Positions 17,532 to 26,798 of a stretch of DNA of 64,000 nt are shown here, piece by piece; positions within the stretch are counted from its first letter, which is position 1, and each line of letters starts with the position of its first letter. A program made the position numbers and the translations under genes. The stretch comes from a bacterium (GTDB lineage Bacteria > Cyanobacteriota > Vampirovibrionia > Obscuribacterales > Obscuribacteraceae). The stretch is from positions 74,647 to 138,646 of the forward strand of contig WGMS01000022.1 in assembly GCA_016124935.1 (NCBI GenBank), given 5' to 3'. The notes beneath the pieces are model-generated. The model had not been told where the DNA came from and ran no database searches. It worked only from the letters and a program-made list of their open reading frames with translations.

Positions 17532-19709
17532 ATGAACAGAACCAAACAAAGTTTTAGACCGATGTTAGCCCTGGCGGTGACGACCACAGTCCTGTCTTTC
17601 TTCTACCAGCCGCTGCCGGTTTCGGCGACCAAGCTCAATGCCGCTCCTTTGCCGAGGCGGAACGGAGAGGCCAGCGGCAAAGCCTCGTATGATAGAGGCG
17701 AGAAAGATTTCGGGGCGGCGGAAGAGACTGTGGTCCCCACTTCTCGATTCAGAAGACGTCCAGACTACAGGGAACTCGAGAAACAACAGAAAGAAGATGA
17801 AGCCCGCAAAGCCGAAGAGGAGAAGAAATCCCTCGAAGCGAAGCAGGCTATGACCAGGGAAGCTTACAAAAGGCATCTCGACCAGATCAAAGAGAAGAAA
17901 CAGCAGGCGGTTCAGCTCAACAATGACGCAGTCTCTTTCGGTCAGCAAGGACGCTGGGAAGAGGCTATAGCCGCCCATGAGAAGGCTGTGGAGTATGACT
18001 CCGGCAACAAGCAGTTCAGAATCAACCTCTCTGCTGCCCGCACAGCCTACGGTCAGCAGAAGCTCAAAGAAGGCAAGACCCAGGCGGCAGCCAGCCTGTT
18101 GAGAAATGCTCTGGCGGCGGCGCCCGATAATGGTATGGCCGGTAAACTACTCACCCAGGCTCTTGAGTCGATGGGTATGGACCCGGGGGATGCCGACGTG
18201 CGGATCGGCCTGGGCGATCAGTTGATCGCCTCTAACGATTATCAGGGTGCTTACATAGAGTATCAACAGGCTCTCAAAATCGATCCCAGCGCCAAGACCT
18301 ATGTGAAAATGGGCGATATCGAGCTGATTTATCGAAGAGTCGCCGAAGCGCTGAAGTGGTACGGACAGGCGATAGTCAAAGATCCTGATTATGCCGCTGC
18401 CCATCGTCAGCTCGGCATGCTCTACCTGGCCCAGAAAGACAGCACCAAAGCGGCGGACTCTCTTCGAAAGGCCTTAATTCTAGATGGAGATGACCATGCC
18501 GCCGGTCAAGCCCTGGTGGCGATCTGGCGTGAGCAGGTGGCGAAGAATCCTCTGTCTGCCGACTATCATCTCGGGCTGGCCGGCGCTCTGCAACTTAGCG
18601 GAGACTTTGTCGGAGCGCGCAGCGAGTACAACAAGCTAGAGGCTATCGACCCGCAGAATCCCGGACTGGTTGCCGGTAGAGAGAGTCTGAAACGGGCTTA
18701 TCAACATGCCACCGCCGAGAAGCATCGCAAAGCGGCCGAGACTCTTTTCGGTCAGGGGCTGAAGCGGGAAGCTCTGGCCGAGATCAGCCAGGCCACTATG
18801 ATGGAGCCACGCAATGCCAGGTATCAATTCCTTCTGGGAGAGTGCCTGGAGGCTGCCGGCGACTACAAGGGCGCGCACCAGGCTTATCTGACCTGTGTTC
18901 TTATCGACCCTGAACACAATCAAGAAGCGGCAGCCCGGATGAAGGAGATGCAGAACTATAAAGGCCAGGGTCAGCCCATGTCGATGATGCCGCAGCAGAA
19001 TATGGCTATGCCTATGCAGCATGCTATGCAGAGACAGCCGGTCTACTCCCAGGGAATGCCGAACATGAGGCAGATGCAGAGCCCCGGTCCGGTGACCGTG
19101 CATCCGAACCCTAACGTGCAAGCGCCTGCTCCCTTCAACGGCAAAAGCATGTACGAAGGCGCCCCAGTGCAGCACCAGGCTGCTCCTGTTCAACAAGTTC
19201 AGCAACCGGTTCACATGAATCCGGTGGCAAACACATTTCGTCAGGTCGCTGATCAGGCCTCTCGGGCGCAAAGTCAAGACCTTCAACCACGTATTTTCCC
19301 CGCCGATAATGCGGATAATCCCATTGCAGACGGAGCCCCGAACCAAGATACTGTTAACAATCAGTCGCTGAACCAGAAAGCGGCTGGAGGCGCAGAAGAA
19401 GCGAATGAAAATAGCGCTCCCCTCAGTGCACAAATGGCAATGGTAAGCGCCGCGGAACAACAAAAGGATCATCTGGGAGCGGCAAAGATTTTAAGAGAGA
19501 TGCTGACAAATAATCTCAACAACGCTGAAATACACCACAGACTGGCTGTCAATTTGATGGCCGCCGGAGAGATCAGCCAGGCGGTTACCGAATTCAGAAT
19601 CGCCAGTGCCCTCAAGCCCGGCAACAAAGTCTATGCCAGCGACCTTGCCAGAGCTCTCTCGGTCAACAAGCGTTCACTCTCCCATAACGGAGTTGGAGGC
19701 GGTCAATGA
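17532..19709 (+). CDS. secreted TPR protein with Met/Gln/Pro-rich linker
   Basis: A 725-residue protein with a signal peptide (cleavage near residue 32, PVSAT), a charged coiled coil (about residues 76-125, KQQKEDEARKAEEEKKS), nine or more TPR units over about residues 130-470, a low-complexity Met/Gln/Pro segment (about residues 475-590), and a final pair of TPRs at about 630-710. No enzyme domain is seen. Its stop overlaps the start of the RpoB-like gene (ATGA), and a GGAGGCGG site for that gene lies inside its last codons, so the two are translationally coupled. Confidence 0.8.
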   Translation: MNRTKQSFRPMLALAVTTTVLSFFYQPLPVSATKLNAAPLPRRNGEASGKASYDRGEKDFGAAEETVVPTSRFRRRPDYRELEKQQKEDEARKAEEEKKSLEAKQAMTREAYKRHLDQIKEKKQQAVQLNNDAVSFGQQGRWEEAIAAHEKAVEYDSGNKQFRINLSAARTAYGQQKLKEGKTQAAASLLRNALAAAPDNGMAGKLLTQALESMGMDPGDADVRIGLGDQLIASNDYQGAYIEYQQALKIDPSAKTYVKMGDIELIYRRVAEALKWYGQAIVKDPDYAAAHRQLGMLYLAQKDSTKAADSLRKALILDGDDHAAGQALVAIWREQVAKNPLSADYHLGLAGALQLSGDFVGARSEYNKLEAIDPQNPGLVAGRESLKRAYQHATAEKHRKAAETLFGQGLKREALAEISQATMMEPRNARYQFLLGECLEAAGDYKGAHQAYLTCVLIDPEHNQEAAARMKEMQNYKGQGQPMSMMPQQNMAMPMQHAMQRQPVYSQGMPNMRQMQSPGPVTVHPNPNVQAPAPFNGKSMYEGAPVQHQAAPVQQVQQPVHMNPVANTFRQVADQASRAQSQDLQPRIFPADNADNPIADGAPNQDTVNNQSLNQKAAGGAEEANENSAPLSAQMAMVSAAEQQKDHLGAAKILREMLTNNLNNAEIHHRLAVNLMAAGEISQAVTEFRIASALKPGNKVYASDLARALSVNKRSLSHNGVGGGQ

Positions 19710-22700
19710 GTTTCTACTTTCAGGCACCAGATTTAGCGGAGCACCCCCGGCGTTCATACCGGCGCTTCCTCGAGGAGACCATCGGTAACCTTTTTGCCGA
19801 GGTCTCTCCTATATCGAGTGATTTGAGCTCTCGCTTCGAGCTTACCTTCCTCGGACCGGACGGTAAGGTGAACTGGTGGTTCGAAGAGTACGCTCCTGAT
19901 TCCGGTTATCCTTTGAGTGCCGAGCAAGCCAGAAGAACCAACATGACCCATGCTCGTCGGCTGATGATGGAAGCCTGGTTGCGTGATACCACCACCGGTG
20001 AATTGCGCAAATCAAAAGTCTATGTAGCCGACCTGCCTGTGATCACCGATCGCGGCACCTTTGTGATTAACGGCTCCGAAAGAGTGGTGCTCGGTCAGCT
20101 TGTCAGAGCCCCCGGTATCTATTATAGCCAGCCAGCTCTCAATCAATATAAGGCTCTCCTGCTGGCCGAACTCGGCGCTCCGGTTACCTTCGAACTGGTG
20201 CTCGACTACTCCGACAAGAAAACCAGCCGCGCTCGCTGTCGGGTGAAGCTGCCCAAGCGAAGCTGGGTCGGAGCTACCACCCTGCTCACCGCCATGGGCT
20301 GGGATCCCAAAGACATAGAAAAAAGAATCGGCAACTTGCTCGAACGCAACAAGATAGAGTGGCCCCATCTGACTGCCCAGGAAGCGGCGGCCATGCTCGG
20401 TCGCGCCTGGAAGCCAGATGGCGGCGGTGGTGCTTCTTCCGGAGCCACAGCTCTTACCGAGTTGACCGATAAGAAGAGATATTCGCTCTCCAGCCTCGGC
20501 AGAAGAAGAGTAAACAAAAAACTTGGACTGGAGGAAGAATCTCTGCAGCTTACCCCGGAAGATATAATGCGAGCCATCGAATATCTGCTCGGTCTGCCTC
20601 TCGATTCCGGTTTTGTAGACAACATCGACAGCCTTGAGAATCGTCATTTGAGAGGCGTGGGCGAAACCATGACCCGGGCGCTTCGACCCGCTCTCGGTCA
20701 GATGGCCCGTTCCGTGAAAATGAGACTGGAACTCAACGAAGACGAAGAGATAGGCTCTCCCAACGACCTTCTCGACACCAGACCTTTCGCCACCGCGGCA
20801 TCCAAATATTTTGCCGGCAATCCGCTGGTTCAGTATCTAGATCAACAGAACCCGCTCTCCGAGCTGTCCCACAGAAGAAGAATCACCTCTTTCGGACCGG
20901 GTGGTATCGACCCAGCCGCCGCTCCTGTGGAGATGCGCGATGTGCATCCCAGTCAAATCGGCAGAGTCTGTCTGGTCGAGTCTCCTGAAGGTAAGAACTG
21001 CGGTATGGTTTCCTACCTGGCGACCTATTGCAGAATCGACGATGACGGCTTCATGTGCGTACCTTATAGAAAGGTAGTGAACGGCATTATCACCGATGAT
21101 GTCATCTACATCACTCCCGGTGAAGACAAAGAATACACCCTGGCACCGCCTGATACCAAAGTGAACGGCAACGAGATTCTCGGACCCCTGGTGGCGGCCA
21201 GACGCGGTGAGCTCTTCCTAGAAGTGCCTCCGGAAATGGTCGATCTCATTGGTATCACACCCCAGGGCTATTTCTCGGTAGGTTCCGGATTGATTCCTTT
21301 CCTGGAGCACGATGACACAAGTAGAGCCCTCATGGGTGGTGGCATGATGCGCCAGACCCTGCCTCTGGTCCGCCCCGAGCGTCCCAGGGTAGGCACAGGC
21401 ATGGAGAAGATCGTCGCTCGTTCTTCCGGCCATTCTATAACCGCCAGACGGGCTGGTGTGGTCAGCCGTGTCACCGGTAACGAAATCGAGATCACCCAGG
21501 CTTCCGGCGAGAAAAGAAAGTATGAGCTGACCAGATTCGACCGCACCAACCAGAACACCATCCGCGACCAGAGACCTTCGGTGCGAGAAGGTGACAGAGT
21601 AGATGCCGGTCAGGTCATCGCAGATGGTCCCGGTATCGACAAAGGCGAGCTGGCCCTCGGTCGCAACATCCTCACCGCCTTCCTCTCTTGGAATGGCTAC
21701 AACTATGAGGATGCGATCATCATTCGCAAGGGTCTCATCCGTGACGATGTCTTCACCCATATCGAGATAGAGAAGCATTCCATAGGCGTGCACCAGACCT
21801 TGAGAGGCCCCGAGATTCTCACCCCCGAGCTTCCCAATGTGGCGGGCAAGGATATCGAACATCTCGATGAGCGTGGCATCGCCAAAATAGGCAGTTATGT
21901 AGAGCCCGGCGATGTGTTGGTCTCCAAGCTCACCCCAAAAGAGCAGCGTGCGCTCAGCTCGGAAGAAGAGCTTTTGCAAGCGGTCTTCGGTAAAGTCGCC
22001 GAAGAGATGGCCGACAACAGCCTCAGGGTTCCTCATGGTGCCGGCGGCCGGGTGATTGATGTGCGCATCTTCACCCCGGAGACCACACCGGAGATGAAAG
22101 CCGGCTTGATCTGCGAGATAGAAGTTCTCACCGCCAGGCTCTGTAAGCTCGAAGTGGGTGACAAGCTGGCAGGACGCCATGGTAACAAGGGTATTGTCGC
22201 CACCATCATTCCTGATGAAGACATGCCTTATCTGCCCGACGGCACACCTGTGGATATCGTGCTCAACCCGCTTGGTGTTCCCAGCCGTATGAATGTCGGT
22301 CAGGTATTCGACACCCAGCTCGGTTTCTATGCCAGCGTACTGAATCGTTTTTATAGAATCCATCAATTCGATGAATGCCTAAGCCCTGATGCCACCTACA
22401 ATCTGGTCAAGGGCGCCCTGGAAGAAGTGCGTCAGCTTCCCGGTTATGAGTGGCTCGAAGAGAACGGCAAGGTCAAGCTTTTCGACGGTAGAACCGGTGA
22501 AGCCTTCGATACTCCGGTTCTAGTTGGCCGTCAGTATATGCTCAAGCTCAATCAGCTCGTGCTGCACAAAGTCAACGCTCGCTCCGGTCTCGGTGGACCT
22601 TATGCCGCCGTCACCCAGCAGCCTGTCGGTGGTAAAGCCAACCATGGAGGCCAGCGCATGGGCGAGATGGAAGTCTGGGCGGTGCAAGCTTACGGCTGCG

Positions 22701-23530
22701 CTCACATGCTCAACGAGATGATGACCGTCAAAGCCGATGATATACAGGGACGGCACCAGGCTTATGCCGATATCGTCCAGGGCAAGAATCCGGAAAATGG
22801 CGGCAGAACCGCCGCTTTCGACGGACTCTGCTGCGAAATTCGCGCTCTTGGTCTGGAGATGACTCTGGGCAAGGTTGTGGATACCTTCGAAGAGTTGCCG
22901 GACAAATTCTGTTCGCACAAAGATCTTCCGGAAGATCCGACCATGGAGGAGAAACTGCAAGTGTCTTCCGTGGATATGTACGAGTCTATTACCGGAGAAA
23001 AACTGCTCGAGATCCCTGCTGGCGATTACGAGCCCGTGGTAAGACCTCCACAAGTTCCTATGATTACATCAATCACCAACGGAAGGAACGGCAAGAAGCC
23101 GCAAATCGAACTAGCACAGGAGTCACTTATCGATGACATTGATGAGCCAGGAAATAATGAAGCTGAGAACGTCGAAGAAGGCAAGGATGTCCAGATCCTC
23201 AACGATTTTATCGACACCGTCACGAGCGATCTCGACTTCGCTCCCGACCAGACAGGCTTTGCCGAGCAAGAAATCGCCATCCCCGTTTCGACGCAAGTCG
23301 GCGAGACCAATGAGTTGTCCAGTCTGATAGCGCCAGAATTAGATCAGGACGACGACATGGTCGACTTCCCTTCTCTTTCCGAATTGAAGAGTCTCGCCCA
23401 GGAGTTGATGGGAATCAGCACCGAGAAGCAAGAAGAGAAGGAAGCGATGGTCGGGTTCAAAGCGACTACCACCAAAACTCCGGAAAGTATATCCGGAAAC
23501 CCGGGCGACAATTCCGGTTCGGGTGTTTAA
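19706..23530 (+). CDS. divergent full-length RNA polymerase beta-subunit paralogue
   Basis: A 1274-residue RpoB homologue, collinear from the N-terminal lobe to the C-terminal clamp. Conserved elements: VITDRGTFVINGSERV, LDQQNPLSELSHRRR (near residue 382), FLEHDDTSRALMG, the catalytic NGYNYEDA (near 662), GDKLAGRHGNKG (near 817), PSRMNVGQ, and GGQRMGEMEVWA. Divergent elements: the segment after GPGG reads IDPAAAPVEMRD in place of the usual (L)(S/T)RERAGFEVRD, and the N-lobe region equal to RG-x-W and VRIDR-RK is altered. Residues ~1056-1274 are an acidic, Ser-rich extension. No rplL, rplJ or rpoC flanks it. It is probably a second beta subunit rather than the housekeeping one, but the window cannot prove that another rpoB exists. 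Confidence 0.85.
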   Translation: MSFYFQAPDLAEHPRRSYRRFLEETIGNLFAEVSPISSDLSSRFELTFLGPDGKVNWWFEEYAPDSGYPLSAEQARRTNMTHARRLMMEAWLRDTTTGELRKSKVYVADLPVITDRGTFVINGSERVVLGQLVRAPGIYYSQPALNQYKALLLAELGAPVTFELVLDYSDKKTSRARCRVKLPKRSWVGATTLLTAMGWDPKDIEKRIGNLLERNKIEWPHLTAQEAAAMLGRAWKPDGGGGASSGATALTELTDKKRYSLSSLGRRRVNKKLGLEEESLQLTPEDIMRAIEYLLGLPLDSGFVDNIDSLENRHLRGVGETMTRALRPALGQMARSVKMRLELNEDEEIGSPNDLLDTRPFATAASKYFAGNPLVQYLDQQNPLSELSHRRRITSFGPGGIDPAAAPVEMRDVHPSQIGRVCLVESPEGKNCGMVSYLATYCRIDDDGFMCVPYRKVVNGIITDDVIYITPGEDKEYTLAPPDTKVNGNEILGPLVAARRGELFLEVPPEMVDLIGITPQGYFSVGSGLIPFLEHDDTSRALMGGGMMRQTLPLVRPERPRVGTGMEKIVARSSGHSITARRAGVVSRVTGNEIEITQASGEKRKYELTRFDRTNQNTIRDQRPSVREGDRVDAGQVIADGPGIDKGELALGRNILTAFLSWNGYNYEDAIIIRKGLIRDDVFTHIEIEKHSIGVHQTLRGPEILTPELPNVAGKDIEHLDERGIAKIGSYVEPGDVLVSKLTPKEQRALSSEEELLQAVFGKVAEEMADNSLRVPHGAGGRVIDVRIFTPETTPEMKAGLICEIEVLTARLCKLEVGDKLAGRHGNKGIVATIIPDEDMPYLPDGTPVDIVLNPLGVPSRMNVGQVFDTQLGFYASVLNRFYRIHQFDECLSPDATYNLVKGALEEVRQLPGYEWLEENGKVKLFDGRTGEAFDTPVLVGRQYMLKLNQLVLHKVNARSGLGGPYAAVTQQPVGGKANHGGQRMGEMEVWAVQAYGCAHMLNEMMTVKADDIQGRHQAYADIVQGKNPENGGRTAAFDGLCCEIRALGLEMTLGKVVDTFEELPDKFCSHKDLPEDPTMEEKLQVSSVDMYESITGEKLLEIPAGDYEPVVRPPQVPMITSITNGRNGKKPQIELAQESLIDDIDEPGNNEAENVEEGKDVQILNDFIDTVTSDLDFAPDQTGFAEQEIAIPVSTQVGETNELSSLIAPELDQDDDMVDFPSLSELKSLAQELMGISTEKQEEKEAMVGFKATTTKTPESISGNPGDNSGSGV

Positions 23531-23546
23531 ACAGGAGTATTAGAGG

Positions 23547-24488
23547 ATGAGATTTCATAGAGAGGCCGGAAGGAATATATGCGGAGAGGCAAAAGTTGCC
23601 CTTCTTTCGCTGACCTTCAGCTTTGCTGCCATGATCCTTATAGTTGCAGCACCCGGTGTATCTGCCCAGGGCTTCGCACCGCCTCAGCCTCCTCCGATTG
23701 GGGATGGTTCCTCTCCGGCTCCGGTTATTCCCGGTGATACCGGTGGCGTGCCTGCGGTTTCGACCGGAGCCGCCGATGGCACTCCCGGTCATAACTTTCC
23801 TGTGGGTGTCGGTAGAGACCGCTCTGTAGTCAGGGTTTTCAACAATGGAGCCAGGGGCCAGCGAGAAGTGACCACCATCCGTCCGGATCAACTATCCAGT
23901 GATGAACTCAGCCAGATAGAAGGAATTCTCGGAGTCAACCTTCGCTCCGGAGAGCAGACCATCGATGTAACCGCATCCAACGCTCAAATAGAGCAGATCA
24001 ATCAGGTGCTCGCACCTTATCCCAACGCCCAGAACAGTGGCGGACGTAAGCAGATAACTGCCGACAGTCCGGCGGCGAGCTATCCCAGAACGCCGTCTCT
24101 TTATGGACTGGATGCCTCCCATCCGCTTCCCACCGTCTGGACCTTCTCTCGTTACCTGGTCATATTGGGCGTGGTATCAGCGACTATATTCATGGCCCTT
24201 GCCGCCTGGTCGATGGTTCTCGGTCATCCTTACGGAGCAGCCAGGGTGGTTGGAGCCGCAGCAGGACTTTTGATGCTGCTCTCGGCTTACACCATCTGGA
24301 AGATAGTCCAGATGAATACTTTTAACGCCAACTCCGATACACCTGCCACCATCAATACCGGAGCCACCACCGCTCAGGTTCAAGACGCCTTCATGGCAAG
24401 GCCCTCGGTGCCTGCCACCCCTGGCGGCGCTACCTCCACCGGAAGATCCGGTTTCCCTGTACAACCCTTGAGAAATGCCCAGAACTAG
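23547..24488 (+). CDS. secreted protein with C-terminal two-helix membrane domain (VirB2/TrbC-like topology)
   Basis: A 313-residue protein with an N-terminal signal/anchor (about residues 15-38, ending VSAQG), a Pro/Gly-rich segment (40-75), a small folded region (about 80-155, QLSSDELSQIEGILGVNL), then two membrane helices separated by a short GHPYGA turn at about residues 195-252, and a Gly/Thr/Pro tail. The two-helix hairpin with a small-residue turn resembles pilin-like VirB2/TrbC proteins of type IV secretion systems, but the long N-terminal part is not typical, so this is a topology match only. It lies 16 bp after the RpoB-like gene with an AGAGG site. Confidence 0.6.
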   Translation: MRFHREAGRNICGEAKVALLSLTFSFAAMILIVAAPGVSAQGFAPPQPPPIGDGSSPAPVIPGDTGGVPAVSTGAADGTPGHNFPVGVGRDRSVVRVFNNGARGQREVTTIRPDQLSSDELSQIEGILGVNLRSGEQTIDVTASNAQIEQINQVLAPYPNAQNSGGRKQITADSPAASYPRTPSLYGLDASHPLPTVWTFSRYLVILGVVSATIFMALAAWSMVLGHPYGAARVVGAAAGLLMLLSAYTIWKIVQMNTFNANSDTPATINTGATTAQVQDAFMARPSVPATPGGATSTGRSGFPVQPLRNAQN

Positions 24489-24492
24489 TGTC

Positions 24493-25185
24493 ATGAAAAG
24501 AGCAGTAGATACTTCGAATTTAAAATTTTTCGTCCCCGGGGCGATGGCACTGGTGATCAGTGCATGCTTCTGTATCGCTCCTCTGCTTCCGGCCCAGGCC
24601 CAGGCATCCAAATCCGAGACCTTCTCCAGCCGGGACGATCATACCCACAAATCCGTCCAGGCGGTGGATGCCGTCAATGCCGTAGCCGGCGCCGGCGCCT
24701 TTGCATACGGCTCTGCCGATTCTCCTGCTAAACGCTGGTTCGAGGCTGTCGACGAGAAGGTGATCAGCTACAGCAAGACCGAAAAAGAGAATTTCGTGCT
24801 CAACCGTCACTTCAATCAGGAACTGGAGCGAGTTCAAGAATGGACCAACACAGCCCAGGCCGTGGCTGTCAAATACAAGCACCTGGCAAGCAAATTGAGA
24901 AATTTAAAGGCCCCGCCGGGCCACGAAGATCTGTCGGAATACGGCAGAATGCTGGCGGATTATTATGATGACTCCGCCGCTATTTATGATGACCTCACCA
25001 AACCCAGACCACCGGCTAAGACGATGGAGGATCTCGAGGAGCAGCTTGATCTGATCGAATCGAGATCCAAGGGTGTGAAGAGGATGCAATCAAGTTTGAG
25101 CCATTTGGACGATTCTTTGAGGAGAAAGTACAGAGTACACAAGCGCATGGATGACGCGCTCTCGAAATACATCTTCGGGAAGTGA
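24493..25185 (+). CDS. secreted alpha-helical protein of unknown function
   Basis: About 230 residues with a signal peptide ending PAQAQA near residue 36, then almost entirely charged helix with probable coiled coils (for example RHFNQELERVQEWTNTAQAV and EDLEEQLDLIESRSKGVKRM). I do not recognise a family. A VirB5-like or adhesin-like role would suit the neighbourhood but is only inference. The start is set at ATG 24493, four bases after the stop of the previous gene; ATG 24475 in the same frame is an alternative that would overlap it. Confidence 0.65.
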   Translation: MKRAVDTSNLKFFVPGAMALVISACFCIAPLLPAQAQASKSETFSSRDDHTHKSVQAVDAVNAVAGAGAFAYGSADSPAKRWFEAVDEKVISYSKTEKENFVLNRHFNQELERVQEWTNTAQAVAVKYKHLASKLRNLKAPPGHEDLSEYGRMLADYYDDSAAIYDDLTKPRPPAKTMEDLEEQLDLIESRSKGVKRMQSSLSHLDDSLRRKYRVHKRMDDALSKYIFGK

Positions 25186-25187
25186 CC

Positions 25188-25220
25188 ACTCCTACCACCC
25201 ACCTACCTACTTAACTACCC
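25188..25220 (+). repeat. TACC/CACC-rich low-complexity spacer
   Basis: The short gap between the helical secreted protein and the replication-relaxation-like gene is made of repeated CTACC/CCACC units and is nearly free of G on the plus strand. No function is evident; it should leave the mRNA unstructured ahead of the next gene. Confidence 0.4.
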
Positions 25221-25253
25221 AAGAGATTCACCACAAGGAAATAGGCAATTAAA

Positions 25254-26066
25254 ATGGCGATTCAGCTAAACGATAGAGATCACTTGATATTCAACCTGAT
25301 TAACGAGCACGAGGTGCTGCTGGAGAAACATATCTCCTGGTTCATCGCCGAGGAGAACAAACCTGTTTTGATTCGGGACCGTTTGAGAAAGCTCTTCTAT
25401 CTCGATTATCTTCTCTGTCATCGTCACGGCACAAAGTTGCCGTGGTGGACGACCCCGACCAAGCCGCTGGTCTATCTCCTGTCGGATCAGGCTAAGACCG
25501 CCACCGGTATCGATCACGACGAAGTGGATCGTTTCGACGCCGAATGGCAGAGACACCACCTGGAGGTGGCCAATCTCAGAATGCTCTATCTTATCTCTCA
25601 GAAGAACGGCAAAATAACCGAGTTCCAGTGGAAGACCGCAAGCCGGGAGGAGAAAAATCAATTCGCCATCGACGCTCGGGTCTCTTTTGTCGCCAATGGT
25701 ATTGCTTACGATATCGGCATAGTCAACAATCCTTCTTTGAGCGATACGGAGCTAGAGAAACTGGAAGCCGCTCTCACCGGAGCAGGAATCGAGATGATCT
25801 TGATGGTGGCTAGAGACGATGAGATTCAATCCGAATTACAAAAGCGGCTGCAAGAGAAAAGCGAGTCCGCGCTTTCGAAATCCTGCTTCTTCTCCACCCA
25901 CCAGAAGCTGTATAAAAAGGGCATGGTATCCGCCAAATGGCAGAATTTCGAAGCAAGAGATCTGACACTTTTTCCAAAACCTGGCGATTCTCGAAAAGAC
26001 GAGAACACCTCCCCTACCTTTACCGGTGGCAGCGGAATGTCCCAGGCTCAGCCTATTTCTGCATAA
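25254..26066 (+). CDS. replication-relaxation-like protein
   Basis: A 270-residue cytoplasmic protein. Residues ~5-60 (LNDRDHLIFNLINEHEVLLEKHISWFI...RDRLRKLFYLDYL) have the winged-helix pattern of the replication-relaxation family (PF13814), followed by YLLSDQAKTA, a His/Leu-rich linker, and a nuclease-like strand-helix region (IDARVSFVANGIAYDIGIV) that lacks an evident active site. Family members are typical of plasmids and integrative conjugative elements, where they accompany mobilisation genes. Here it closes a five-gene block that starts with the TPR protein at 17532. Family assignment is from pattern recall only. Confidence 0.6.
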   Translation: MAIQLNDRDHLIFNLINEHEVLLEKHISWFIAEENKPVLIRDRLRKLFYLDYLLCHRHGTKLPWWTTPTKPLVYLLSDQAKTATGIDHDEVDRFDAEWQRHHLEVANLRMLYLISQKNGKITEFQWKTASREEKNQFAIDARVSFVANGIAYDIGIVNNPSLSDTELEKLEAALTGAGIEMILMVARDDEIQSELQKRLQEKSESALSKSCFFSTHQKLYKKGMVSAKWQNFEARDLTLFPKPGDSRKDENTSPTFTGGSGMSQAQPISA

Positions 26067-26081
26067 CGGGATCTAGAGCGG

Positions 26082-26678
26082 TTATTTGTTGGTGTACATG
26101 GTCGAGTCTTCCGGCGGTGGCACAGCTTTCCACTGGCCGGAGCGGGTGAACTTGCCTGACGATACCTGAATGGCGGTAGATTTGAGCTCTTCGGCTTCTT
26201 TGACCCTGTCTGTTTGATAGAGAAGCTGGATATAATGCCCCAGAAGGGTCATTACCTGGGGATGGGCTCGACCCAGTCGGTTCTTCTTGATTCTCAAGGC
26301 CTGGACATAGAAGGGCTCGGCTTCGGCATGCTTGCCCCAGGAATGGTAGAGCATAGCGGCGTTATGGGTGACGGTGCCGGTGTCGATATGATCGGGACCG
26401 AGGCAGCGGATATACATCTGTAGAAGTCTTCTCACCACCGGCGCTCCCCGGTGATACTCCCGGGTCACATAATAAATCTCGGACATGAGCTCCAGGGTGA
26501 TGCCCAGGCGACGGTCATCGGGTTCGAAACATTCCGCCTCTTCCAGGGCGGCAAGAGCAAGCTTTTCCGATTCTTTCCAGTCGCCCTTATCCATGATCTG
26601 CTCAACCGAAGCGATGAGAATATCCCAGGGACTAGTAGGAACTTTAGGTCTTTTACGCTTGTGTGCCTGTTCGCTCAC
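26082..26678 (-). CDS. cytoplasmic TPR protein
   Basis: A 198-residue protein without signal peptide: a basic N-terminus (KRKRPK), then about three TPR units of the kinesin-light-chain type (DRRLGITLELMSEIYYV..., DTGTVTHNAAMLYHSWGKHAEAEPFYVQALRI, HPQVMTLLGHYIQLLYQTDRVKEAEEL). The pattern closely matches the TPR proteins at 32682 and 35495, so the three are probably paralogues. The gene faces the end of the block at 17532-26066 across 15 bp. Confidence 0.78.
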   Translation of the reverse strand: MSEQAHKRKRPKVPTSPWDILIASVEQIMDKGDWKESEKLALAALEEAECFEPDDRRLGITLELMSEIYYVTREYHRGAPVVRRLLQMYIRCLGPDHIDTGTVTHNAAMLYHSWGKHAEAEPFYVQALRIKKNRLGRAHPQVMTLLGHYIQLLYQTDRVKEAEELKSTAIQVSSGKFTRSGQWKAVPPPEDSTMYTNK

Positions 26679-26798
26679 TTTTGCATTCCGAATTCGAGTT
26701 TTGGTAAATCAAAAAATTGGAACCCTTTAGAAAAGATTATACCCGGCCTGAACAGGGGCTTCTAATAATAGTTCCGCAAATATGTATGAATAGGGGGA

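Noticed and set aside
19706..23530. Housekeeping rpoB
   Set aside because: It lacks ribosomal-protein and rpoC neighbours and has divergent fork-loop and N-lobe segments. This remains a probable, not certain, rejection because the rest of the genome is unseen.
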